From Betaproteobacteria bacterium (GTDB lineage: Bacteria; Pseudomonadota; Gammaproteobacteria; Burkholderiales; Burkholderiaceae_C), in contig RFWA01000074.1 of the NCBI GenBank assembly GCA_009922295.1, positions 1 through 9,633 of the forward strand: a stretch of DNA of 9,633 nucleotides, written 5' to 3'. The notes under the pieces were generated by a model. The model searched no databases, had not been told where the DNA came from, and was given only the letters and a program-made list of their open reading frames with translations. Position numbers and translations under genes: made by a program. Positions 1 through 5,806 of this stretch are shown piece after piece. Position 1 is the stretch's first letter, and each line of letters starts with the position of its first letter.

Positions 1-894
1 CAGACCAGCCACGGCCAACCAGCTCTTGCCATGGACGGACTGGATTGCAGTGCAATGCTGCTCGATGGCACACCCTCGCCGCGCAGGGAACAGCATTACG
101 AGCTCTGGTCCAACCGAGGCTTCTACCGGGACGGCTGGTTCGCCCGCTCGCTGCAGGTGCGCGGCACGGCGATCAATATGGACAATTGGACCTTGCACCA
201 TTTGGATACCGATTTCTCGGAAAGCACGGACGTAGCGGCACAGCATCCAGACAAGCTGTCCGAACTGAAGCAGGCCTTTGACGACGCTGCGTGGCGCCAA
301 CAGGTCTACCCGCTGGATAACCGCAAGCTCTTGGGCCCAACAGGTCGGTTCGCGGACCTGCCAGACTGGTTGCGCACGTTGTTCGACACCCCGCGTCGGT
401 TCTTGCCAGGAGCCCAGACCGCGCATCGCTACGACGTGATTCCTCTCGTGGAGGACCGAAGCTTTCGCATCCGTTGCGAGTTTGTACACGGCGGCGCCAT
501 CGACGCCGGCGTGTTGTGGGCTTTGGGCGATATTTCCGGGGGCATCGTCCTGTGCGTTGAGGACGCCCGACTGCACCTGCACTACAACGCGTTTGGCACC
601 GCCATTGACCTGCCAGCGGTGTCTCTGCAAGAAGGCAGACATCTGGTGATATTTGATTACGAAGCGCTGGGCGCCCGGCGCGGTCGCGGTCGGTTGCAGT
701 TGGATGGCGTCACGCCTACCGAATGGATTGACATGTCGCCGACGATGGCTTTTGGCCCCTTGGAAGGATTTGACGTGGGACTGGACCGGCGCGCGCCCGT
801 GTCATGGCAAATATACAAAAGGCACGGCACGTTCCCCTATCGCGGAACGATTCGTGAAGTCTGGATTGAACCAGGCTTGAGGCCAACGGCTTGA
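1..894 (+). CDS. Arylsulfatase-family sulfatase, C-terminal part (5' end outside window)
   Basis: The frame is open from base 1 to the TGA at 892-894, so this is the 3' portion of a longer gene. The first ATG (base 31) has no ribosome binding site and is probably internal. What is visible matches the tail of large bacterial arylsulfatases: a segment with ELWSNRGFYRDGW (from about base 100), followed by a block ending in HHLDTDFSESTDVAAQHPDKL, typical of the strand and helix that close the alkaline-phosphatase-like fold, then PLDNR, and finally a beta-rich domain of about 150 residues ending in a FPYRGTIREVWIE strand. The catalytic domain with the formylglycine (CxPxR) site and metal ligands must lie to the left, so activity cannot be judged. 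Such enzymes hydrolyse sulfate esters. The next gene starts about 100 bp downstream on the same strand. The family call is from recognition of sequence pattern; the substrate is unknown. Confidence 0.8.
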   Translation, partial: QTSHGQPALAMDGLDCSAMLLDGTPSPRREQHYELWSNRGFYRDGWFARSLQVRGTAINMDNWTLHHLDTDFSESTDVAAQHPDKLSELKQAFDDAAWRQQVYPLDNRKLLGPTGRFADLPDWLRTLFDTPRRFLPGAQTAHRYDVIPLVEDRSFRIRCEFVHGGAIDAGVLWALGDISGGIVLCVEDARLHLHYNAFGTAIDLPAVSLQEGRHLVIFDYEALGARRGRGRLQLDGVTPTEWIDMSPTMAFGPLEGFDVGLDRRAPVSWQIYKRHGTFPYRGTIREVWIEPGLRPTA

Positions 895-937
895 CGTGCT
901 GAACAAGGGCCTGCTCAACCCGCTCGCCAAGTCTCCA

Positions 938-952
938 ACACACGACATGTGT
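938..952. repeat. 15-bp inverted repeat upstream of the intact Bug gene
   Basis: Perfect dyad ACACA-N5-TGTGT in the 102-bp gap between the sulfatase and the binding-protein gene, centred about 52 bp before the ATG at 997. A third copy of the ACAC word follows at 958-961. It could be a regulator site or a small leader hairpin; no T-run follows, so it is not an intrinsic terminator. Nothing else distinctive is seen in this gap apart from the ribosome binding site. Confidence 0.35.
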
Positions 953-996
953 CAGTCACACCTTGTCACTTGCTTTCAACTACTTAAAGGAACAAT

Positions 997-1986
997 ATGA
1001 CCATCACCCGTAGAAATCTGCTCGCCGCCGCTGCCACCTTCGCCGGCGCGCCCTTGTCGCGCGTGGCATTTGCGCAGGAGGCGTCGTCGTTTCCCAGCAA
1101 GCCTGTTCGTATCATCATGCCTTACCAGGCTGGCGTACCGTTTGATGCGTACCTGCGCGGGATGGCCCAGCAGATGACAGGCGATTTGGGCCAGGCGGTT
1201 GTTATCGAGAACAAGCCAGGAGCAGGGGCCAACATCGGTACTGAATATGTAGCGCGCGCTATCGCCGATGGGTACACGCTGTTGGCATATGGGCTGAACC
1301 TTGCGGCCAATGGCAGCCTATTCAAGAAGATCAACTACGACCCGGTCAAGGATTTCACCCCTGTGATCGGATTGATTCGCAATCCAGGGATGTTGATCGT
1401 ACCTGCCGACTCGCCCTTCAAGAGCGTCGCCGATCTCATCGCGCATGCCAAGGCGAAGCCGGGGTCACTGAGTTACTCTTCCGGGGGCGTCGGCTCGATG
1501 GCCCACTTCTGCGGTGAATCCCTTAAGTCGGCCACTGGTATTCAGTTGCTGCACATTCCTTACAGGGGAGCGCCAGACGTTCTCAACTCGTTGTTCGCTG
1601 GGGAGACCCAGCTGTCCTTTCCCGTGTTCCCGTCCGCATTGGCACAGGTCAAGGCAGGAAAGCTGCGTGGACTCGCTGTAACTTCGCCACGCCGCATGCC
1701 TCAGTTGCCAGACGTACCCACCATGCACGAAGCACTCGGCGCACGTGGCTTCGACATCGAAGCCGACAACGGCATCGTGGCACCCATCGGAACGCCGCGG
1801 GCAATCGTTGCCAGGCTATACCAGGCATTCGCTAAGGTCCTGGCCGATCCCAACGTATCCGGGCCTATCGTCGCTGCCGGATACCAGGTACTTGGGACCA
1901 AGCCGGAAGAAGTTGCACAGCGTATCGCCAAGGACATTTCAACGTACCGAGACGTGGTCCGTGTCTCCGGCATTCAGCCGGAATAA
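997..1986 (+). CDS. Tripartite tricarboxylate transporter (Bug/TctC) family periplasmic substrate-binding protein
   Basis: 329 residues, normal for the family. The ATG has an AAAGGA ribosome site at 986-991, five bases upstream. Residues 1-26 form an export signal with a twin-arginine-like TRRNLL at 4-9, a short hydrophobic stretch and an AFA cleavage site. The mature protein shows the Bug fold order: FPSKPVRIIMPY (32-43), ENKPGAGANIG (71-81), ADGYTLL (90-96), HIPYRGAPDVLNSL (186-199), PDVPTMHEAL (238-247), and APIGTPRAIVARL (262-274) at the start of the C-terminal helices. Known Bug proteins bind small carboxylates, amino acids or aromatic acids in the periplasm and hand them to a TctAB permease or act in sensing. 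No TctA or TctB gene is in the window, so this is an orphan binder here. The first ligand loop reads AGVPFDA rather than the usual GG-x-x-D, with Asp50 retained. Ligand unknown; co-transcription with the sulfatase is plausible but not shown. Confidence 0.92.
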   Translation: MTITRRNLLAAAATFAGAPLSRVAFAQEASSFPSKPVRIIMPYQAGVPFDAYLRGMAQQMTGDLGQAVVIENKPGAGANIGTEYVARAIADGYTLLAYGLNLAANGSLFKKINYDPVKDFTPVIGLIRNPGMLIVPADSPFKSVADLIAHAKAKPGSLSYSSGGVGSMAHFCGESLKSATGIQLLHIPYRGAPDVLNSLFAGETQLSFPVFPSALAQVKAGKLRGLAVTSPRRMPQLPDVPTMHEALGARGFDIEADNGIVAPIGTPRAIVARLYQAFAKVLADPNVSGPIVAAGYQVLGTKPEEVAQRIAKDISTYRDVVRVSGIQPE

Positions 1987-2010
1987 CCATCACTGCCTTG
2001 TCCAGGTAAA

Positions 2011-2075
2011 CGGGGATCAACCAGGGCGAATACGTCCTGAGCCAACCCGCACGAACTAGTCCTGCTTGATCCCCG
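2011..2075. repeat. Imperfect 15-bp inverted repeat between the convergent Bug genes
   Basis: CGGGGATCAACCAGG at 2011-2025 matches the reverse complement of 2061-2075 at 14 of 15 bases, with 10 contiguous perfect pairs (2011-2020 with 2066-2075). The loop is 35-45 nt. The right arm lies inside the end of the broken Bug gene, where it encodes the terminal G-I-K-Q-D. The left arm read on the plus strand would encode G-I-N-Q in one frame, but a TAA at 2007-2009 closes that frame just upstream. It may act as a weak bidirectional terminator stem (no T-run) or be a relic of another Bug gene end. Confidence 0.45.
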
Positions 2076-3005
2076 CAGCCTTCACGGTGCGTTCCCAGCG
2101 CTGGTATTCGCGTTGCAACAGCGCCGAGAATTCGGCCTGAGTTCCTTCAGGGACGTCGCCGGATTGCGCGATCTGGGCCCGGGTTTCGGGGTTCTTCAGC
2201 GCCAACTGCAGGTTCTGAGACAGTTTCGCCACGATCTCGGGTGGCGTGCCAGCGGGCGCCATCAGACCAAACCATGCCAGTGCTTCGAACCCCGGCAAGC
2301 CGGATTGCGCGAAAGTGGGCCAATCGGCTGTACTGGGCGTCGGTGTCAGTGAGGTGGTGCCAATAACGACCACTTTGCCGGCCTTGACCAGGTCGCGCAC
2401 CATGGGCGTGAGAATTGAGCTGTCGATGTGGCCTGCCAGCAGGTCATTCTGTGCTGGTCCGCCACCCTTGTAGGGCACGTGCAACAGCTTGATACCGGCC
2501 TGTAGGTTCAGCATCTCGCCAATCAAGTGAGGCAGGGTGCCTTCCCCGGGCGTGCCATAGGTGATCTTGCCGGGTTGCTTGCGGGCCAGCTCCATGAACT
2601 CTTGCGGCGTCCGCGCGCCCAAGGCTGGATTCGCGACCACCACCGTGGGTGTGGTCTGCACCAAGCCAATTGGCACTAAGTCCTTCCTGCCGTCATAAGG
2701 CAGCTTGGCATACACAAACTGCGTGATCGCAAAGGGCGCGGGCGCCAGCAACAGTGTGTAGCCATCAGGTGTAGATTTCGCGCCTTGTTCTCCACCACGA
2801 AGCTTCGCCCGAGTTGCTCGCCGAGCTTTTGCGCCACGATGCGTGCCAGCGGATCCGACGCACCACCGGGCGGGAAAGGCACGATGATGCGTACCGGCCG
2901 GGTTGGCCAATTCTGTGCCTGGGCCGGCGCTGCGAGGGCCAAAGCGAAAGACGCCAACAGGGCAGCGGCGAACACTCTGCGCGGGAGGGTGGCAGTGGGA
3001 TGCAT
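2056..3005 (-). pseudogene. Bug/TctC-family substrate-binding protein, frameshifted by an internal deletion
   Basis: Two frames together make one Bug protein. The 5' part starts at the ATG at 3003-3005, with a GGAGA ribosome site at 3011-3015 on the minus strand. It encodes a classic Sec signal peptide (cleavage APAQA/QN, residue 30), then RPVRIIVPFPPGGASD and a stretch ending VVENK. The rest continues in a different frame from AKSTPDGYTLLL to the stop at 2056-2058, with family blocks HVPYKGGGPAQNDLLAG and APAGTPPEIV intact. Compared with the intact paralogue at 997-1986, the twelve residues equivalent to PGAGANIGTEYV are missing at the joint (about 2779-2784). Two leftover bases put the reading off frame, consistent with loss of about 34 nt. 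The rest is undamaged, so the lesion looks recent. A long open reading frame to 3072 exists in the downstream frame, but its first ~90 residues are out of frame and not Bug-like. A sequencing or assembly error is possible but would have to remove about 34 bases. Confidence 0.88.
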
Positions 3006-3020
3006 AGAGGTCTCCGGTAG

Positions 3021-3042
3021 GAGCGCGCGCAAAAAAGCGCTC
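3021..3042. repeat. Small inverted repeat in the leader of the broken Bug gene
   Basis: GAGCGC at 3021-3026 pairs with GCGCTC at 3037-3042 around a loop containing an A6 run (T6 on the minus strand). It sits just upstream of the Bug ribosome site. The T-run is in the loop and not after the stem, so it is not an intrinsic terminator. The word AGGTCTCCG occurs on both sides of it, at 3008-3016 and 3060-3068. Confidence 0.3.
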
Positions 3043-3068
3043 ATTTGCCATTGGATGGTAGGTCTCCG

Positions 3069-3104
3069 ACAATCAAACATTGTGCATATGCGAACAAAAT
3101 GTTC
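3069..3104. promoter_or_regulatory. Cluster of three abutting palindromes between divergent genes (candidate operator)
   Basis: Three perfect inverted repeats lie end to end: ACAAT-N5-ATTGT (3069-3083), GCATATGC (3084-3091) and GAACA-AAA-TGTTC (3092-3104). Their centres are 11.5 and 10.5 bp apart, about one helical turn each, so a protein could contact the same DNA face. The block is in the 148-bp gap between the divergent Bug pseudogene and the oxygenase gene, and is clearly more AT-rich than its surroundings. A possible plus-strand promoter overlaps it: TTGTGC at 3080-3085 and AATAAT at 3105-3110 (19-bp spacer). The regulator family cannot be named from the site alone; no regulator gene is in the window. 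Confidence 0.5.
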
Positions 3105-3153
3105 AATAATGGATTTCCCTCGCTGGCAGTCAGAACCTGGGAAAAGGAACACC

Positions 3154-3984
3154 ATGCAATACCCTTTGTCCTCGGCTCAGACCCGTCGCTACACGCAAGA
3201 CGGCATCCTCCAACCCCTGCCGGCCTTGGACGCTCATGAGACGGCGGCGCTGCGTGCTCAGTATGAAACCCACGCCAGTATCCTCACGGGACGCAGCGGT
3301 CGCAAGGCCTATCTCCTGCACACCTGGTTGAATGCCCTGGTCCGTCATCCAAGAATTTTGGATGCCGTGGAGTCAGTACTGGGTCCGAATCTGTTTTGTT
3401 GGGGCGGGCAGTTTTTTGCCAAACCGGTCGGTGACAAGGCCTATGTGAGCTGGCACCAGGACGCCACATATTGGGGGCTCTCCTCCAACGACGTGGTGAC
3501 GGCCTGGGTCGCGTTGACCCCGAGCACGGTGGTGTCGGGATGCATGCAAGTGGTGCCGGGCACGCACCACGTGCAGGTGCCGCATGAGGACAAGTTCGAC
3601 GAGGCCAACATGCTCACGCGCGGTCAGGAGATAGCGGTGAGGGTCGATTCCGCTCAGGTGGTCAACGTCGAGCTCCAACCCGGTCAGATGTCTCTACACC
3701 ACGTGCTGCTCTTTCATGGTTCTGAGAGCAACCGCGCAGACCATGCCCGGGTGGGCTATGCGATTCGCTACATACCCACGCATTTGCGCCAGTTGGCACC
3801 TGTTCGCGACAGCGCGCTGCTGGTGCGCGGGCACGATGACCATGGCCATTTCGACCATGAGCAGGATCCTCAGATTGGTAGGGAAGCAGCAGCGCGTGCC
3901 TGTCACGCGGATGCTACCGAACGGCAATTGCGCATCGTCTATGCCGGGGCACAGTCGCGGGGACTGCTCAACCCCAATCGGTAG
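3154..3984 (+). CDS. Phytanoyl-CoA dioxygenase (PhyH) family Fe(II)/2-oxoglutarate-dependent oxygenase
   Basis: 276 residues from the ATG at 3154, chosen because AAAGGA lies at 3143-3148 with a five-base gap; the frame stays open further upstream but that part overlaps the opposite gene and is not family-like. The iron site is complete: His101 and Asp103 in WHQDATYW, and the distal His188 in LLFHGSESN. Arg199, eleven residues after His188, matches the 2-oxoglutarate-binding arginine of human PhyH by spacing. Asp rather than Ala/Gly in the HxD motif argues for hydroxylation and not halogenation. GCMQVVPGTH (129-138) is the usual strand before the jelly-roll turn. Such cytoplasmic enzymes hydroxylate diverse small molecules, so the substrate is not predictable. 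It is divergent from the Bug pseudogene and ends 11 bp from the end of convergent smg. It may belong with the sulfatase and Bug genes as a catabolic set; that is inference. Confidence 0.9.
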   Translation: MQYPLSSAQTRRYTQDGILQPLPALDAHETAALRAQYETHASILTGRSGRKAYLLHTWLNALVRHPRILDAVESVLGPNLFCWGGQFFAKPVGDKAYVSWHQDATYWGLSSNDVVTAWVALTPSTVVSGCMQVVPGTHHVQVPHEDKFDEANMLTRGQEIAVRVDSAQVVNVELQPGQMSLHHVLLFHGSESNRADHARVGYAIRYIPTHLRQLAPVRDSALLVRGHDDHGHFDHEQDPQIGREAAARACHADATERQLRIVYAGAQSRGLLNPNR

Positions 3985-3995
3985 GCCGGCCCAAC

Positions 3996-4499
3996 TCAGT
4001 GGCAGACGCGCTCGCGGTGGTCGCTGCCTAGCTCGTCCATGATCAGCGGCCCGGGTTGATGTCCCAAGCTGCGGTAGACCATCCGCACGATCATTTTCAG
4101 ATCACTCAGCGGCAAGGGCGCAGCACGGGCGGCGACGGCCCGCTCGACCACCAGCTCGCGCATGGCCAGAGGCAAGGCCCCCGCTGATTCAAGAAAGTGG
4201 ATGAACCCCAGGCATTGGGCCCCTAGCCGGTGTTGCTCCGAGCAGGTGTAGATGCGCCAGCTGGTTGCTCCAGGGGCAATGGTCAGTGCCGGCGCTGAGG
4301 GCGCAGTGGCTGATGCCGGCTCTGCCGCTTGGCGTTCGCCGCTGGCAGCCTGGTTGAGTTCGCTGAGCCAGGTCAAGGCCTCTGACACCTGGTCAGTGTC
4401 AAAGCCGACCGCATTGAGTTTGTGCTCAAGCTCAGCAATTTCAGGGCATGTCTGGCCGCGCCAGTAATTGTTGCAAACGTAGTTCAGAACTTCAAACAT
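3996..4499 (-). CDS. smg: Smg family protein (DUF494)
   Basis: 167 residues. The start at 4497-4499 is chosen because MFEVLNYVCNNYW (1-13) matches the conserved beginning of Smg proteins; a TTG 33 bases upstream would also be in frame. No good Shine-Dalgarno is visible before either. The N-terminal helical part (1-50, including KLNAVGFDTDQVSEALTWL) is followed by an Ala/Pro-rich linker (51-78) and a conserved C-terminal part with YTCSEQHRLG (84-93), CLGFIHFLESAG (96-107), MRELVVERA (113-121) and LKMIVRMV (134-141). The biochemical role of Smg is not established; genes of this family commonly follow dprA, as here. It is probably the last gene of the LysM-dprA-smg operon, 80 bp after dprA. Its stop is 11 bp from the convergent oxygenase stop, an abrupt junction between core and accessory genes. 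Confidence 0.9.
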   Translation of the reverse strand: MFEVLNYVCNNYWRGQTCPEIAELEHKLNAVGFDTDQVSEALTWLSELNQAASGERQAAEPASATAPSAPALTIAPGATSWRIYTCSEQHRLGAQCLGFIHFLESAGALPLAMRELVVERAVAARAAPLPLSDLKMIVRMVYRSLGHQPGPLIMDELGSDHRERVCH

Positions 4500-4520
4500 G
4501 GGGAGACTGTAGCCTGCCTG

Positions 4521-4556
4521 TTGGCGGGGCAAATCCAGAAATTGGCGGCCAAATCC
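4521..4556. repeat. Tandem direct repeat in the dprA-smg gap
   Basis: TTGGCGGGGCAAATCC (4521-4536) is followed 21 bp later by TTGGCGGCCAAATCC (4542-4556), differing only around the central GG/C. The second copy contains the dyad TTGGC-G-GCCAA. A further short direct repeat TCCGA occurs at 4554-4558 and 4564-4568. The array lies in the 80-bp space between dprA and smg, 20-60 bases before the smg start. It may be a regulator site or leader structure; this is not established. Confidence 0.4.
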
Positions 4557-4579
4557 GACTTTGTCCGAATTTTGGTGGA

Positions 4580-5797
4580 TCAGGCGCTGTCCAAGCGCTG
4601 AAACAGGCCGCCAGGCAGGCGGGCCACCTGCCCGTCGAGCTCAAGCAGCATCAACCTGGTTTGCAGTTGCGCCGCGTCCAGCCCGCATCGGGCTGCCAGT
4701 GCATCCAGCCCGACCGGGTCGAAACCGAGCGCCGCCAAGACCGCATCTTCTTGGTCAAAATGGTCGCTAGCCCTTGCCGCACTTGATTCTTCTGCTATTG
4801 AATTAGCAGCAAATCCAGAGCCGAGGTCGAGCGCCATATCCTCCAGCACGTCGGTCGCCGACTCCACCAGCTTGGCGCCCTGCCTGATTAAGGCGTGGCA
4901 GCCGCGGGCCTGCGGTGAGTGAATTGAGCCGGGAATGGCAAAAACTTCCTTGCCCTGGTCGGCGGCCAGCCGGGCAGTGATCAGAGAGCCTGATTTGAGC
5001 GCCGCCTCCACCACCAGCGTGCCCTGGGCCAGGCCGGCAATCAGCCGGTTGCGACGCGGAAAGTTGGCCGCTAGCGGCGGTGTGCCCAGCGGGTATTCGC
5101 TCACCAGCAGGCCATGGCGGCTGATGCGCCGGGCAAGGTCCAGATGGCTTTTTGGATAGACCCGGTCCAGCCCGGTGCCGACCACCGCGACCGTGGCCAA
5201 GCGTATCGCCCCAACCGGCAGGCTGTGCAGCGCTCCTTCATGGGCCGCCGCATCCACGCCGCGTGCCAGGCCCGACACCACGGTGACGCCGGCCTCGCCC
5301 AGGGCCTTGGCAAAGTCGTGCGCATTGACTGCGCCTTGCGGCGTTGGGTTGCGGCTGCCAACCACGGCGATACTGTGTTGCGTATCAAACGCTATCAAAT
5401 CAGTAGCAAACTTATCAGCATTGACAGGGCCTGGAGCCTTATTTGATTCAAAACTGCCGGTTCCCAGCAGGTACAGCATCAAGGGTGGGTCATCCAGCCG
5501 CAGCAGGGTGGATGGGTAACGGTCGTCGCCGAGTGTGATCAGTTGGGCACGCACCCCATCGTCGCGCGCCTCCTGCAGCCAGTCCCAGGTGCGGGTCAGC
5601 AGGTCGTCCAGGCCGGCGGGTTCGGTCAGCAGCGCGGTGGCCTGGGTCGCGCTGACCACTTGGCGCAGGGCGGCGGTGGTCTGCCCGAAGATCTGCTCTG
5701 GCAGTCCGAAGGCTGCCAGCAGTTTGCGGGCACTGTCGAGTCCTACGCCGGGGGTCAGCGTCAGTCTCAGCCAGGCTTGCAGTTCGTCGCGCTCCAC
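4580..5797 (-). CDS. dprA: DNA-processing protein DprA (Smf)
   Basis: 405 residues from a GTG start at 5795-5797, chosen because VERDELQAWLRLTLTPGVG fits the family N-terminus; the preceding LysM gene ends 9 bp before. Domains: N-terminal helical region (1-100), Rossmann-like core with AVVGSRNPTPQG (144-155), SGLARGVDAAAHEGAL (175-190), VVGTGLDRVYPKSH (205-218), NFPRRNRLIAGL (245-256), KSGSLITA (268-275) and EVFAIPGSI (284-292), then a variable linker and a C-terminal winged-helix domain (about 345-405). DprA binds incoming single-stranded DNA and loads RecA during natural transformation. Odd features: about 20 extra residues at 115-140 between LYLLGTG and the core, encoded by AT-rich DNA, and a second AT-rich patch in the linker (about 328-340). 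All core motifs are intact, so the protein is likely functional. Probably co-transcribed with the LysM gene upstream and smg downstream. Confidence 0.96.
   Translation of the reverse strand: MERDELQAWLRLTLTPGVGLDSARKLLAAFGLPEQIFGQTTAALRQVVSATQATALLTEPAGLDDLLTRTWDWLQEARDDGVRAQLITLGDDRYPSTLLRLDDPPLMLYLLGTGSFESNKAPGPVNADKFATDLIAFDTQHSIAVVGSRNPTPQGAVNAHDFAKALGEAGVTVVSGLARGVDAAAHEGALHSLPVGAIRLATVAVVGTGLDRVYPKSHLDLARRISRHGLLVSEYPLGTPPLAANFPRRNRLIAGLAQGTLVVEAALKSGSLITARLAADQGKEVFAIPGSIHSPQARGCHALIRQGAKLVESATDVLEDMALDLGSGFAANSIAEESSAARASDHFDQEDAVLAALGFDPVGLDALAARCGLDAAQLQTRLMLLELDGQVARLPGGLFQRLDSA
4780..4816. repeat. AT-rich repeat-like island in the dprA linker
   Basis: An AT-rich patch inside GC-rich dprA contains the dyad TGCTA-TTGAAT-TAGCA (4793-4808). 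Its minus-strand word AATTCAATAG (4795-4804) recurs exactly at 8577-8586 in fmt, and its TTGATTC (4783-4789) recurs at 5443-5449 in the other dprA island. It encodes part of the low-conservation linker before the winged-helix domain. I read it as a fragment of a dispersed short repeat carried in frame. Confidence 0.4.
5383..5452. repeat. AT-rich in-frame insertion in dprA with inverted ends
   Basis: This stretch is much more AT-rich than the flanks and corresponds to residues about 115-140, which are extra relative to the usual DprA layout. ATCAAAT (5394-5400) and ATTTGAT (5441-5447) are inverted at its ends, and TATCAAA is directly repeated at 5383-5389 and 5393-5399. Overall it resembles, from memory, the short interspersed AT-rich repeats common in Comamonadaceae genomes. 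No stop is introduced in the coding frame. Confidence 0.5.
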
Positions 5798-5806
5798 GGC
5801 AGGCTT

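Noticed and set aside
2779..2784. Programmed ribosomal frameshift as an explanation of the split Bug gene
   Set aside because: There is no clear slippery run or stimulatory structure, and conserved residues are physically missing at the joint, which a frameshift would not restore.
3006..3072. N-terminal extension of the broken Bug gene in the downstream frame (start at 3072)
   Set aside because: The first ~90 residues of that frame are out-of-frame reading of the true Bug N-terminus, not a signal peptide or Bug fold.
3092..3104. LexA/SOS box reading of GAAC-N5-GTTC
   Set aside because: The Gram-positive-type LexA box has GAAC-N4-GTTC and proteobacterial LexA uses CTG-N10-CAG; neither fits, and the neighbours are not SOS genes.
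2785..3153. In-frame upstream extension of the oxygenase gene by 123 codons
   Set aside because: It overlaps the opposite Bug gene and the palindrome region, has no ribosome site, and its translation lacks family character; the ATG at 3154 has a good AAAGGA.
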